Below are positions 53,458-62,790 of a DNA stretch of 64,000 nucleotides, piece after piece. Positions within the stretch are counted from its first letter, which is position 1. Every line of letters begins with the position of its first letter. The translations under genes and the position numbers were made by a program. Origin of the DNA: Meishania sp964351985 (lineage in GTDB: Bacteria > Bacteroidota > Bacteroidia > Flavobacteriales > Flavobacteriaceae); contig CAYGPR010000019.1 of the NCBI GenBank assembly GCA_964351985.1, positions 1-64,000 of the forward strand, read 5' to 3'. A model generated the notes under the pieces. It was given only the letters and a program-made list of their open reading frames with translations. It was not told the origin of the DNA and did not search any database.

Positions 53458-56400
53458 TATTTCTTGATACTAGTATTATTTTCTGACCCTTGTAATCAAC
53501 ACATTTGATACCTCGAATTTGCCCTTCAATACCAAGGCTTTTTACACTACGAACGTCATCTTTGAAATGTGGCCCAAAGATAGCCCATCCCTTTGAAGCA
53601 TCATACCTTCCAAACTGTGGTTTCACCGAATATTGGTTTCCTCCGAATAATAAGTCAATGTTTCCGTCAGTATCGATATCGTTCGCCATAATTTCATAGA
53701 CGGGTGCATATTGAATTTCGTTCGGAAGTCCATGTCTTATAAATGCTCCCTCTTCGTTATAAAACACGGAGCTTTCCAAGATTTTAATGTTCAATACCGA
53801 TGCTTTTTGCAAAACTTCCTTTGAAAAAATCGATTGCATATCCGCTTGCGCATAATGTTTATAATAGAGGAGTTTTTTCTTGAGAGCCGGAATTTGCGAA
53901 ATCAACTCGTCCTTATCAACGATCGGATAGTATTTGCCCTCTTTTTTCTTACAAATTATTTGCTCTTGAAAACCATTTCCATCAAAATCGGAAATATACA
54001 TTCGCATATCGGGTTCGAAAAAGTTGTTGAGTCCAAGATTGCCTGCGATTAGATCTTCGTCGCCATCACCGTCAACATCGGAAACTTCCAAAGCTGTCCA
54101 TAGTCCAAAAGTATCTTCTAGGCCAAAATTTTCACTTTGGTCGGTAAATTCTCCATCGGTATTGATGAATATTTTGATGCCCATCCATTCGCCAAGTACC
54201 ACCAAATCTTCCAAACCGTCTTTGTTGATGTCAGCCCAGCGGGCATCGGTTATCATACCTATATTGGCCAATGCTACATTCTCTAAAGGCGTAAAATTGC
54301 CTTTGCCATCGTTTTCTAACAAAAAACCTGAGCCTGGTCGACCATACAGATTGGGCTTGTAACGCTCGCCTACAAAAAGGTCCAGGTCCCCGTCTTGGTC
54401 ATAGTCTTCGGCCTTGACGACCGATGAACTTATCGGTACCGACATGCCCAATGAACCTTTGATTTTATTAAAATTACCGCCATCGTTTTTATAAAATGAA
54501 TCGTTCAAGGCGGTCGAGTAGGGGGAAAATGCCTTGCCGCCATGACAAACATATAAATCTAGATCACCATCGTTATCGGCGTCGAAAAATAGGGCATCGG
54601 TATCCTCAGAACCGATATCGCTAGCGAATGCAGCACTATTTTTCAAATAACCTTCACTAGAGGAAACAAATAAAGCTCCGGATTGATTCTTTGCTCCCCC
54701 AATAAAAAAGTCGGGTACCCCATCGTTATTTATATCATCCGCGGCCAAGGCTGGCCCTTCATTGCTGAACATCTGTGGCAAAAGACGTTCATTGTTAAAA
54801 TCGATATATTCGTTTTCATCATGTTCAAAATCGAATAATGGAGAAATTAGTTCAGTAATTGAGGATTTTATAATGTCATATCCTGATACGGATAGTGGTA
54901 TGGAATCCAGTTTTTGTACGATGTGGACTTGGTTGGTTGACAGGTTGGTTTTAGAAGATGTTGTGCCATCTGGCCATGTAATCCAAAGCGTATCTATTGT
55001 TTGGGTTTTTCCAACCCCGAAATGAATGCCATCGGCAACACTACTCTGAAAGCCACGAGAAACAAAGTTTTCGCCATATGCCACTTGGTCACCATATTTT
55101 ATTTTGGCTTTTGCACCAACCGCATTCGGATTTTTACCCGGTTGAATAAATTTCATAATAATCCCGTGATGTGTCAAAGCATCTGATTTGTTCTCATAGA
55201 TAAACGAGGGCATATTGACATTGTTTACTACCAGATCCAGATCACCATCATTATCAAGGTCCCCGTAGGCACTGCCATTACTAAAACTAGGCTGGTTCAA
55301 GCCCCAGTCCATGGTCTTGTTTTCAAAATCGAAAGCACCTAGGTTTTTAAAAGCTGCATTGGGCACTGGTTGGGAGGGCATAGCATCGATTAGCCCTGTA
55401 ATCGCATTTTTTTGATTGTTTTTAATTCTGTTGCGCACCGTTTCCTCATCGGCATCATAAGTAAGATAATCGCGGTCAAGCAAATCTTTATAGATACCGT
55501 TGCTAATAAAGATGTCTCGAAGTCCATTATTGTCCATATCGAATAAAAGGGCACCCCAACTCCATTCGGTCGCCGCTACATTGGCTTGTCTTCCGACTTC
55601 AAAAAAGCTTCCATTCCCTAGGTTTCGCTGTAACGTATTTCTGGGAAATTGATTGAAATACCCTTGTTTGATGGCGAGTTGTTGCTTATCCCAAGACTCG
55701 AACAGGGTCTTGGTCTTTTTTCGTTCTTCACTGGCAGGAAGCATTTCCGTCACTACCAAATCGGTCAATTGGTCATTGTCAAGATCGGCCAAGTCCGCGC
55801 CCATGGATCCCATGGAAATAGATCCAAAATAATCTTCTAGCCGCTCCTCAAATTTCCCGTTCTTATCGTTTATATAAAGGTAATCTCGTTCAAAAAAGTC
55901 GTTTGAAATAAAAATATCGGTCCAATCATCATTGTTGAAATCCCCTAAGGTAATTCCGAGTCCGAATCCAATTTTGCTGGAATAGATACCTGCTTCTTCG
56001 GTGATATCAGTAAAAGTTACCCCATCGTTTCTTAAAAATTTGTTCCCATTGCCACCTTCATCGGGAATTTTGCGCTGGTCTTTTATTAAATCAAAACCCC
56101 CGATAGATCGTAACGAATTGTTCAGCACATAGGCATCCAAGTCGCCGTCTCTATCATAGTCGAAAAAAGCGGCATGTACCGATAGACCTTCCACATCGAG
56201 TCCATATTCCTTTGAAGCTTCGGTAAAAGAAATTTGTCCTGAGGCATCGGGGCCATTATTGATAAAAAGCTCGTTATGGCGATTTTTACCTTCGGGTTTG
56301 CCGGATTTGCAAACATACAGGTCAAGATAACCATCACCATTAATATCGGCAAAGGTGGCGCCAGTAGACCATACATCAGGACATGTCACGCCAGCTTTTT

Positions 56401-56707
56401 CCGTGATGTCCTCAAATTTCCAATTCCCCTTGTTCAAAAAGAGTTTATTATCGACCATGTTGCCCGTAAAATATACATCTTCAAGACCATCATTGTTGAC
56501 GTCACCAATCGCTACGCCACCGCCGTTATAAAAATTCCGGTAGACGTATGGGTTGAAGGCTTCGTCGTAGCTAAGATTATTCTCAAAGGATATGCCAATA
56601 GAAGAATCCCTCAAAGCAAAAAGCGGATTAACTTCTTTAGAAATATCTTCTTTTTTACTGCAAGAAACATGAAGCATAATTATAAAGATCCAGAAATACT
56701 TCATCAA
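53417..56707 (-). CDS. VCBS/FG-GAP repeat lipoprotein with ASPIC/UnbV domain (copy 1)
   Basis: Signal peptide with lipobox (MKYFWIFIIMLHVSC), then repeats such as DVNNDGLEDVYF, DINGDGYLDLYV and DYDRDGDLDAYV, an ASPIC/UnbV domain near residue 550 (SRGFQSSVADGIHFGVGKTQ, ITWPDGTTSS), and a second repeat block (DINNDGVPDFFI, DADNDGDLDLYV, DYDQDGDLDLFV). It is 1,096 residues long and closest in layout to copy 2. It lies 67 nt downstream of susD, behind a hairpin that may lower its expression. It is presumably surface exposed beside SusCD. Confidence 0.88.
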   Translation of the reverse strand: MMKYFWIFIIMLHVSCSKKEDISKEVNPLFALRDSSIGISFENNLSYDEAFNPYVYRNFYNGGGVAIGDVNNDGLEDVYFTGNMVDNKLFLNKGNWKFEDITEKAGVTCPDVWSTGATFADINGDGYLDLYVCKSGKPEGKNRHNELFINNGPDASGQISFTEASKEYGLDVEGLSVHAAFFDYDRDGDLDAYVLNNSLRSIGGFDLIKDQRKIPDEGGNGNKFLRNDGVTFTDITEEAGIYSSKIGFGLGITLGDFNNDDWTDIFISNDFFERDYLYINDKNGKFEERLEDYFGSISMGSMGADLADLDNDQLTDLVVTEMLPASEERKKTKTLFESWDKQQLAIKQGYFNQFPRNTLQRNLGNGSFFEVGRQANVAATEWSWGALLFDMDNNGLRDIFISNGIYKDLLDRDYLTYDADEETVRNRIKNNQKNAITGLIDAMPSQPVPNAAFKNLGAFDFENKTMDWGLNQPSFSNGSAYGDLDNDGDLDLVVNNVNMPSFIYENKSDALTHHGIIMKFIQPGKNPNAVGAKAKIKYGDQVAYGENFVSRGFQSSVADGIHFGVGKTQTIDTLWITWPDGTTSSKTNLSTNQVHIVQKLDSIPLSVSGYDIIKSSITELISPLFDFEHDENEYIDFNNERLLPQMFSNEGPALAADDINNDGVPDFFIGGAKNQSGALFVSSSEGYLKNSAAFASDIGSEDTDALFFDADNDGDLDLYVCHGGKAFSPYSTALNDSFYKNDGGNFNKIKGSLGMSVPISSSVVKAEDYDQDGDLDLFVGERYKPNLYGRPGSGFLLENDGKGNFTPLENVALANIGMITDARWADINKDGLEDLVVLGEWMGIKIFINTDGEFTDQSENFGLEDTFGLWTALEVSDVDGDGDEDLIAGNLGLNNFFEPDMRMYISDFDGNGFQEQIICKKKEGKYYPIVDKDELISQIPALKKKLLYYKHYAQADMQSIFSKEVLQKASVLNIKILESSVFYNEEGAFIRHGLPNEIQYAPVYEIMANDIDTDGNIDLLFGGNQYSVKPQFGRYDASKGWAIFGPHFKDDVRSVKSLGIEGQIRGIKCVDYKGQKIILVSRNNDKTVFYKISKDQ

Positions 56708-56717
56708 TTATAAATGG

Positions 56718-56754
56718 ATAAAAAAAGGGTTGTTCTTTTCGGAACAACCCTTGC
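56718..56754 (-). terminator. Hairpin terminator/attenuator between susD and VCBS copy 1
   Basis: AAGGGTTGTTC pairs with GAACAACCCTT over 11 bp around a six-base loop, and on the minus strand it is followed by seven Ts. The next gene in the unit starts 11 nt beyond, so it may be a partial terminator that sets a lower level for the VCBS genes. Confidence 0.78.
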
Positions 56755-56774
56755 AATTTAATAAACCTTCTAAA

Positions 56775-58376
56775 TTAATAGCCCGGGTTTTGTGTTAAAG
56801 AACCTCCTGAGGCATCGATTTGCCCTTGAGGAATCGGGAACAATCTTTTGTTCGGATCTGAATCGGTTTTCTCCCACCATTGGTCTTCGTAGGTTCCGAA
56901 ACGGATTTGATCTGTTCTACGGCTTGACTCTTGAAACATCTCCTTACCACGTTCGGCCAAGAAAGTAGCAGCGTCCATAGTGGTCAATGGCGCAGCACCA
57001 ACCCTTGCACGTAGCACATTGACTTCAGGTAAGGCAAGGCTCCAATCTCCCGCGGCACGTGAAGCGGCCTCGGCGTGCATCAAATGCACATCGCCCAAAC
57101 GAACGATTGGGTAATCGTTGTTCATATTCTGTCGTTGGAAGACGGCAAAACCAAATTTACCCATACGTACACCACCATCTCTTTTCGCGTTCGGCTCCAA
57201 TTCATTGACGGGTGGTTTGTAATCGATAACAAGGTCATCATCATCCGCGGCATAGTCTAACAATGGGTTTCCACCAAAATCGGTCTGTGGGCCTTGTAAA
57301 AAGTTCATTTGTCTGCGTCCGTCATCGGTGCCATGGCTGTTATAAAACTCTTCTAGAACAACAAAACCGTTCCATGGTTGTGCATCAAGACCCCAAGTCA
57401 ACTGACTTGGTCCGTGCAATGTCATCATATTGAAGTTCATACCACCATTGGCCGTGTTGTTTTCGTCAAAATCGACCGCCCAAATGATTTCAGGATTGCC
57501 CTCGTTATTCGGTGCAAAAATGGCCGAATAACCTTCTAAATTTTCAGGATCGGAAGGCACCTCTGGTCTTTTGGCTAAATTGGGCACCGTGCAACCTGCG
57601 CCGCACAATTGATACGGACTGTTATCCAAGATGTATGACGTTGCCCATTCTGCTTCCTGCCATCGGGGCGTACCTGTATACGTTTCAGCATTAAGATACA
57701 ATTTGGCAATAATGGCCAAAGCTGCATATTGGTTGATACGGTAGTTATTGACTTCTGTAGTTAACGGGCTACCCGAAAGATCCAAACTTGCGGTAATCGC
57801 GGGAACGCCCAGAGCGCCTAAAAGTTCAGCTTCTACAAAATCGAAAACCGCTTGACGATCTGATTGTGGCGCGTCTGCCCCCGGCGCGGTAATCAATTTT
57901 ACCCTTCCAAAACCATCCAATAACCTCCAATATAAATAGGCACGCAATGCCCTGACTTGTGCCGTTTGATTTGCATCAAGGCTACCTGCCAATGAAGTGT
58001 TACATTCTCCGATACCTGTATACGATTGATTCCAAAGTTCATTGATACGGTCATGGGTAGATCCGTAGGTATGACGATGTAATTGAATCCAAATACCTCC
58101 ATCGAACCAGTCACCCCCTTTTTGGGTTACGGCAACTGCATCACTGGTCACGGTCTGGGTCGCAAAGAACCCTGTGTTACTGGCAGTTCCTGATTTTAAT
58201 CGGTCAAAGGGAGCCAAAAGAGCACCGCCTCCGCCTCCGCCTGCACCCACAGAGATGCCATCATTTGAAAATTGCTGATCCTCCACAAAAGAATCCTCCA
58301 ATTCGTCCTCTAAGTCCGTACACGAAAATGCTATGAGCACGGTACTGAGAAGTGTTAATCTAATTAATCGTTTCAT
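56775..58376 (-). CDS. SusD/RagB-family glycan-binding lipoprotein
   Basis: A lipobox (LIAFSC) begins the mature protein, followed by an acidic stretch and an unusual run of six glycines (residues 46-51). The body has the SusD helical repeats: LWNQSYTGIGECNTSLAG, QVRALRAYLYWRLLDGFGRV, QYAALAIIAKLYLNAETY and, at the end, PIVRLGDVHLMHAEAASRA with KEMFQESSRRTDQIRFGTYEDQWW. At 533 residues it is of normal length. It binds glycan at the cell surface as the lid of the adjacent SusC channel, whose stop is 10 nt upstream. The sugar bound is not evident from sequence; the neighbouring GH65/beta-PGM genes suggest an alpha-glucoside. Confidence 0.93.
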   Translation of the reverse strand: MKRLIRLTLLSTVLIAFSCTDLEDELEDSFVEDQQFSNDGISVGAGGGGGGALLAPFDRLKSGTASNTGFFATQTVTSDAVAVTQKGGDWFDGGIWIQLHRHTYGSTHDRINELWNQSYTGIGECNTSLAGSLDANQTAQVRALRAYLYWRLLDGFGRVKLITAPGADAPQSDRQAVFDFVEAELLGALGVPAITASLDLSGSPLTTEVNNYRINQYAALAIIAKLYLNAETYTGTPRWQEAEWATSYILDNSPYQLCGAGCTVPNLAKRPEVPSDPENLEGYSAIFAPNNEGNPEIIWAVDFDENNTANGGMNFNMMTLHGPSQLTWGLDAQPWNGFVVLEEFYNSHGTDDGRRQMNFLQGPQTDFGGNPLLDYAADDDDLVIDYKPPVNELEPNAKRDGGVRMGKFGFAVFQRQNMNNDYPIVRLGDVHLMHAEAASRAAGDWSLALPEVNVLRARVGAAPLTTMDAATFLAERGKEMFQESSRRTDQIRFGTYEDQWWEKTDSDPNKRLFPIPQGQIDASGGSLTQNPGY

Positions 58377-58386
58377 AGTTTTTTTT

Positions 58387-61383
58387 TTAAAAGTTAATAT
58401 TTAGACCCAAGGTAAATGTGCGTTGGGTAAAATAGTTGTTTCTTCGGTCGATACCGGGTGCAAGAGCGTTAGCACCGTTTCCACGAATATTGGTGTTGGC
58501 ACTAGCATTTGCTCCAAAATCTTGTAAAGCTGGTTCAGGATCCGTACCTGAGTACCCGGTAATGGTGAACAGATTCTGCCCCGTTAACGACAAGCGAACA
58601 TCTTTTACAAAACTTCCATTGATATCAAAATTATATCCTACGGACAAGTTTTCCAATCGTACAAAATCCGCTTTCTCGACATAGTACGAACTGAATTGCG
58701 CCGTTTTAATATCAGGTCTAGCAAATTTGGTATTAATATAGTTATACGATGCCTGAGAACCAATAATGGGTTCGTAGAACGCACGGAACGTGTTTACCAA
58801 ACTATGACCGAAAACGCCTCTGAAGAACACATTGGCATCCCAATTGCCGAAAGTCAACTGGTTCGTCCAGCCTAATTCAAAATCAGGGAAACCGGTACCC
58901 AATACTTCAAAATCAGCTTCTTCCAATAGGGCGCTTCCCTGGTCGGTAACCAGTTGGCCGTCGCCATTAATATCCTGTAGTAATGGCGTTCCTGCCGCAT
59001 CGACTTCACCGGTAAAGACAGGTCCCCAAATTTGGCCGACTTCCTCACCTTCACGTACCAAAATCACATTGGTATTGTTTTGGCCCGGTGAACCAAGGTT
59101 GGCTATGACCTGATCTCCTTGTGGGTTTTCTTCCAAGGTCGTTTTGTACGTAGAGAAGACCAAGCCCGTATTGTAGTTTAGGTTTTCAGTTTTGACCGCA
59201 TCATAATTTACGGTAAGTTCGACACCATTGGTTTTGATTCTACCTGCGTTCTCATAGCGCTGGCTAATACCTCCAAAAAGTGCCGCATCTACGTTGACCA
59301 GACTAATAAAATCTTTTATATTACGGTTGTAGATATCCAAAGTTGCGGAAAGTCGATTTGTAGCGTACTCTAGTCCAAAGTTAAGTTCTCCTTTCTCTTC
59401 CCATTTCAAGTCTGGGTTTGGTGCCCTGTTCCCCTGACCTGTACTGGAACCATCCGAACCACTTGATCCGGGATTCACGGTAAATACAGTTTCAAATAAA
59501 CCTACCTCTGGCGGAATCGCTCCTGTAACACCATAGCCAATTCTAGCTTTTAACAAATTTACATTTTCCAATTGCAAGTATTTGTTGAGGTCGGCACCTA
59601 CAGCTACTGAAGGGAAAAGACCCCATTGATTACCTTCACCAAAACGGCTAGAACCCTCACGTCTAAGAGAAGCATTGAAATAAATGGCATCATCGAAAGT
59701 TGCATTTACCCTACCAAAGAAGGCGACAATACGATCTCCATCGGCTCTGTCGCTATTTGCTTGTATACGACCTGCCTCTCTAAGATCCTGTGCACTTTCA
59801 ATATTGTTTCTCCAGTCGAAATTTAGTCCTGGAGGGAAATCCCCTAACTGAAAGAAATAATTATTGAAATCGTTTTCCTGAAAGGAATAACCACCGGTCA
59901 GCGTAAAACTGCCCAGATCACCTAAGGTGTTGGTGTAGGTTGCAAAAGTCTCCAACAGAAGAAATTTTTGTTCCTGATTGTAGAAACTTGCAAGACCACG
60001 TGCCGTGGGGCTAACAGCATTTCCCCTGAACAATAAGGTAGTTGGATAGAATTGAGAGCGATCCGTTTTAATGTTCTGTTCCGCAAAGTTGACGTTCATC
60101 GCGAAATTATCGGTGAACCGGTAGTTCAGATTGATGTTATAACTCAGCGTACTCGCGGTCTGATCGTTCTGGGCCTGTCGAGCTATAGATGCGGGGTTGA
60201 AGCTGTCAAAAAGTCCTAATGTTTCAAAGAACCCTCCATATTGAGATGTGGCAAAAGGAAAAGGCGCATCGTTACCAAATACAGGTGCAGTAGGATTATA
60301 AGTAACCGCATAGCGCAGTGCCTCGGTATAGCCTAATTTACTTTCCCTAGAGGTCAGCGCTGTATTGAAATCAATTTTCAACTTGTCATCGAACAAACGG
60401 CCCGAAAGGTTGGTACGTGCGTTGAACTGGTCGAAACCAGAGTTATATAGAATACCATCGGCACGTCTAAAGTTGGTTGAAACACGATAGGTAACATCGC
60501 TCGTACCCCCAACGGCAGCTATATTATGTACTTGAGAATAACCCGTCTGGGTAACTTCGTCGATCCAATCAGTATCACTACCCAAATCGTTACCACCAGC
60601 CGTTAGAAATTCGCTACCGGTCATAATATCGATTTGATTGGCAATACTAGAAGTAGCAAATTGGCCGGCATAACTTAGCTGTAATGGTTGACCTGTTTTA
60701 CCAGACTTGGTAGTTACCAATATTACACCACTCGAACCTCGAGTACCATAAATCGCTGCAGCGGAACCGTCCTTTAATACGGTAATGTTGGCAATATCAT
60801 TGGGATCCACATTATTCAATGACCCACCTAAAACTCCGTCGATAACGACCAAGGGTTCTTGATTACCACCGATAGTCGATAAACCTCGCAAGCGAATCGT
60901 TGCATTGCTGTTAGGGTCACCCCCTTTGTTGACAATAGTCATACCCGCTACTTTACCTTGTAGCAATTGGGTTGGATCGTTAACGGTGCCCTGGTTGAAA
61001 TCTTCTTCACCCACACTGGTTACCGCGGTAGTAATCTCCTTTTTCTGTTGGCTACCGTAACCCACAACGACCACTTCTTCCAATGCCTGGGCATCTTCTT
61101 CAAGGGTTACGTCGATAGTAGTTTGGCCGCCAACGGGTATTTCCTGTCCTTTGAAACCAATGTAACTGAACAAGAGAACGGCATCCGCATCACTGACCGT
61201 CAGTGTGTAGTTACCATCAAAATCTGTTTGTGTACCGTTCGTTGTTCCCTTTTCTACCACACTGGCACCCGGTAGGGGGCCGTTGGCGTCGGAAACGGTT
61301 CCGGCCACTTCTTGGGCCTGTACGAAACCGAAGCATAGAAATGCCCCTAGCATCAGCAAGCTTTTTAGCAGTGTAATCTTCAT
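58387..61383 (-). CDS. SusC/RagA-family TonB-linked outer-membrane receptor
   Basis: The signal peptide (MLGAFLCFGFVQAQ) is followed by a carboxypeptidase-regulatory-like domain (VAGTVSDANGPLPGASVVEK to about residue 100), a TonB-box-like region with LEEVVVVGYGSQQKKEITTAV, the plug domain (LLQGKVAGMTIVNKGGDPNS, IRLRGLSTIGGNQEPLVVIDG, NDIANITVLKDGSAAAIYG) and a 22-strand barrel ending in NINF. At 998 residues it is typical. It imports oligosaccharides bound by SusD across the outer membrane using TonB energy. It is the first gene of the long unit with susD and the VCBS lipoproteins and is divergent from the LacI gene. Confidence 0.95.
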   Translation of the reverse strand: MKITLLKSLLMLGAFLCFGFVQAQEVAGTVSDANGPLPGASVVEKGTTNGTQTDFDGNYTLTVSDADAVLLFSYIGFKGQEIPVGGQTTIDVTLEEDAQALEEVVVVGYGSQQKKEITTAVTSVGEEDFNQGTVNDPTQLLQGKVAGMTIVNKGGDPNSNATIRLRGLSTIGGNQEPLVVIDGVLGGSLNNVDPNDIANITVLKDGSAAAIYGTRGSSGVILVTTKSGKTGQPLQLSYAGQFATSSIANQIDIMTGSEFLTAGGNDLGSDTDWIDEVTQTGYSQVHNIAAVGGTSDVTYRVSTNFRRADGILYNSGFDQFNARTNLSGRLFDDKLKIDFNTALTSRESKLGYTEALRYAVTYNPTAPVFGNDAPFPFATSQYGGFFETLGLFDSFNPASIARQAQNDQTASTLSYNINLNYRFTDNFAMNVNFAEQNIKTDRSQFYPTTLLFRGNAVSPTARGLASFYNQEQKFLLLETFATYTNTLGDLGSFTLTGGYSFQENDFNNYFFQLGDFPPGLNFDWRNNIESAQDLREAGRIQANSDRADGDRIVAFFGRVNATFDDAIYFNASLRREGSSRFGEGNQWGLFPSVAVGADLNKYLQLENVNLLKARIGYGVTGAIPPEVGLFETVFTVNPGSSGSDGSSTGQGNRAPNPDLKWEEKGELNFGLEYATNRLSATLDIYNRNIKDFISLVNVDAALFGGISQRYENAGRIKTNGVELTVNYDAVKTENLNYNTGLVFSTYKTTLEENPQGDQVIANLGSPGQNNTNVILVREGEEVGQIWGPVFTGEVDAAGTPLLQDINGDGQLVTDQGSALLEEADFEVLGTGFPDFELGWTNQLTFGNWDANVFFRGVFGHSLVNTFRAFYEPIIGSQASYNYINTKFARPDIKTAQFSSYYVEKADFVRLENLSVGYNFDINGSFVKDVRLSLTGQNLFTITGYSGTDPEPALQDFGANASANTNIRGNGANALAPGIDRRNNYFTQRTFTLGLNINF

Positions 61384-61471
61384 AAAAAGTTAGTTTTAAG
61401 TTGAGTTAAAAATCAAGTAAAAAATGAAATTATGTAAATTTTATGTTAAACCATGATAAATCATAGAAAAA

Positions 61472-61491
61472 GAAACCACTATAACGGTTTC
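61472..61491. promoter_or_regulatory. Candidate LacI-family operator
   Basis: GAAACC and GGTTTC form an inverted repeat with an 8-base spacer about 90 nt upstream of susC. One half reads GAAACCGTTAT on the minus strand, similar to the AAACCG-type half-sites of LacI-family regulators, but the spacer is longer than in classical sites. Confidence 0.35.
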
Positions 61492-61645
61492 GTGTTCATA
61501 ACTTTCAGCAATATCACATTGATACATTGGCCTATCTCCAATTATCTAATTCATAATAAATAGCCGCTGAAGATTGGGAAAACGCAATTTTTTGATAAAT
61601 ATAGCATTTTTTGATCGTCTTAAAAATTTTAACATATTGATGCTT

Positions 61646-61678
61646 ATCTTGCAACATATTTAAAATAAGGCGCAAGAT
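61646..61678. promoter_or_regulatory. Dyad upstream of the LacI-type gene
   Basis: Seven-base arms ATCTTGC and GCAAGAT, separated by 19 bases, lie about 70 nt before the regulator's start. Could be an operator for autoregulation or a weak stem in the leader. Confidence 0.25.
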
Positions 61679-61748
61679 TCTTCCCTTGAATTTTTTAATA
61701 TATAGAAATTTCTTAATGCGTATCACGATATTTCAAGCTAACTAAGAA

Positions 61749-62771
61749 TTGAGAAAGAAAATCACATTAAAAGATATTGCACGCGAACTTGAAGTGTCTA
61801 TTTCTACCGTATCGAAAGCACTGAAGAATAGTGACGAAATAGGAAGGAACACCAAGGAAAAAGTACAGGCCTTTGCCAAACTCTACAATTACAAGCCCAA
61901 TAATATTGCAATAAGCCTCAAGAACAAACAGACCAAGAATATTGGTGTTATTATACCTGAAATAGTCCATCATTTTTTTATGACCGTATTTAGGGGCATT
62001 GAGAAATATGCCAATACCCAAGGGTACAATGTAATCGTATGTGTTTCGGACGAATCGTTCGATAAAGAGGTTCTCAATATGGAACTTTTGGCCAATGGCA
62101 GTGTCGATGGTTTTATTATGTCATTATCAGCTGAAACGGAACAGAAAAAAGACCTTCGCCATATAAACGAAGTTATGGATCAGGGTATACCCTTAGTTTT
62201 ATTTGATAGGGTTGCCGACGAAGTTGATTGTGACAAAGTTGTTTTAAACGATTTTGAAATAGCTTATCAGGCGGTTTCAAAATTAATCGCGCAAGGAAGA
62301 AAGCATATCGCCTTGATAACTACCGAAAACTATTTTAATGTGAGTGTCAAAAGGGCCGAAGGCTATCGAAAGGCCTTGGTGGATAATGGAATCAAAGTGG
62401 ATGAAAACCTGGTTCTTACGTTGCCCTATAAAGAAATCGATGAAACGCCGATACAAAATTTTTTCGATGAAAACGAGGTGGATGCGGCATTATGCGTTAA
62501 TGAGTTGTTTGCCGTGATATGTATGGGTGTTGTCCAGGAGAAAGGACTTAAAGTGCCGCAAGACATTGCCTTTATCGGTTTTACCGATGGTATTCTCTCC
62601 AAATATTCCAGACCCACTTTAACCACGGTTGCCCAGCATGGAGACCGTATGGGTGAAGTTGCTGCTAAAATGCTCATTGAAAAAGTCGAGAATGAATACG
62701 ATGAGAATCAAACATACCGAACGGAGGTCATAGAGGCCACCATCGTTGAACGGCAATCCACCATAAACTAA
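61749..62771 (+). CDS. LacI-family transcriptional regulator (TTG start)
   Basis: The helix-turn-helix ITLKDIARELEVSISTVSKAL begins at residue 5, right after the start, and the hinge helix (YNYKPNNIAISLKNKQT) follows. The effector domain is periplasmic-binding-protein-like: IGVIIPEIVHHFFMTVFRGI, DGFIMSLSAET, LVLFDRVADEVDCDKVVLND and AFIGFTDGILSKYSRPTLTT. The only start that keeps the HTH complete is TTG at 61749: a stop codon lies two codons upstream (61743-61745) and there is no nearby ATG in frame. At 340 residues it is a normal LacI-type repressor or activator. It likely controls susCD and its own operon with pgmB and GH65 in response to a sugar. Confidence 0.9.
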   Translation: MRKKITLKDIARELEVSISTVSKALKNSDEIGRNTKEKVQAFAKLYNYKPNNIAISLKNKQTKNIGVIIPEIVHHFFMTVFRGIEKYANTQGYNVIVCVSDESFDKEVLNMELLANGSVDGFIMSLSAETEQKKDLRHINEVMDQGIPLVLFDRVADEVDCDKVVLNDFEIAYQAVSKLIAQGRKHIALITTENYFNVSVKRAEGYRKALVDNGIKVDENLVLTLPYKEIDETPIQNFFDENEVDAALCVNELFAVICMGVVQEKGLKVPQDIAFIGFTDGILSKYSRPTLTTVAQHGDRMGEVAAKMLIEKVENEYDENQTYRTEVIEATIVERQSTIN

Positions 62772-62790
62772 TTTCACACTTTAAGTAAAA

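Larger units (their letters stand above)
61384..61748. other. Divergent control region between susC and lacI-type regulator
   Basis: These 365 bases are AT-rich and contain no gene. They hold a short perfect dyad ATGAT-AA-ATCAT (61453-61464), the inverted repeat GAAACC...GGTTTC (61472-61491), and ATCTTGC...GCAAGAT (61646-61678). I did not find a convincing -7/-33 pair for either gene. Confidence 0.6.

Noticed and set aside
46286..56707. Internal near-repeats in the VCBS genes considered as DNA tandem repeats
   Set aside because: They reflect calcium-loop protein repeats (DxDxDG) and are diverged at DNA level.
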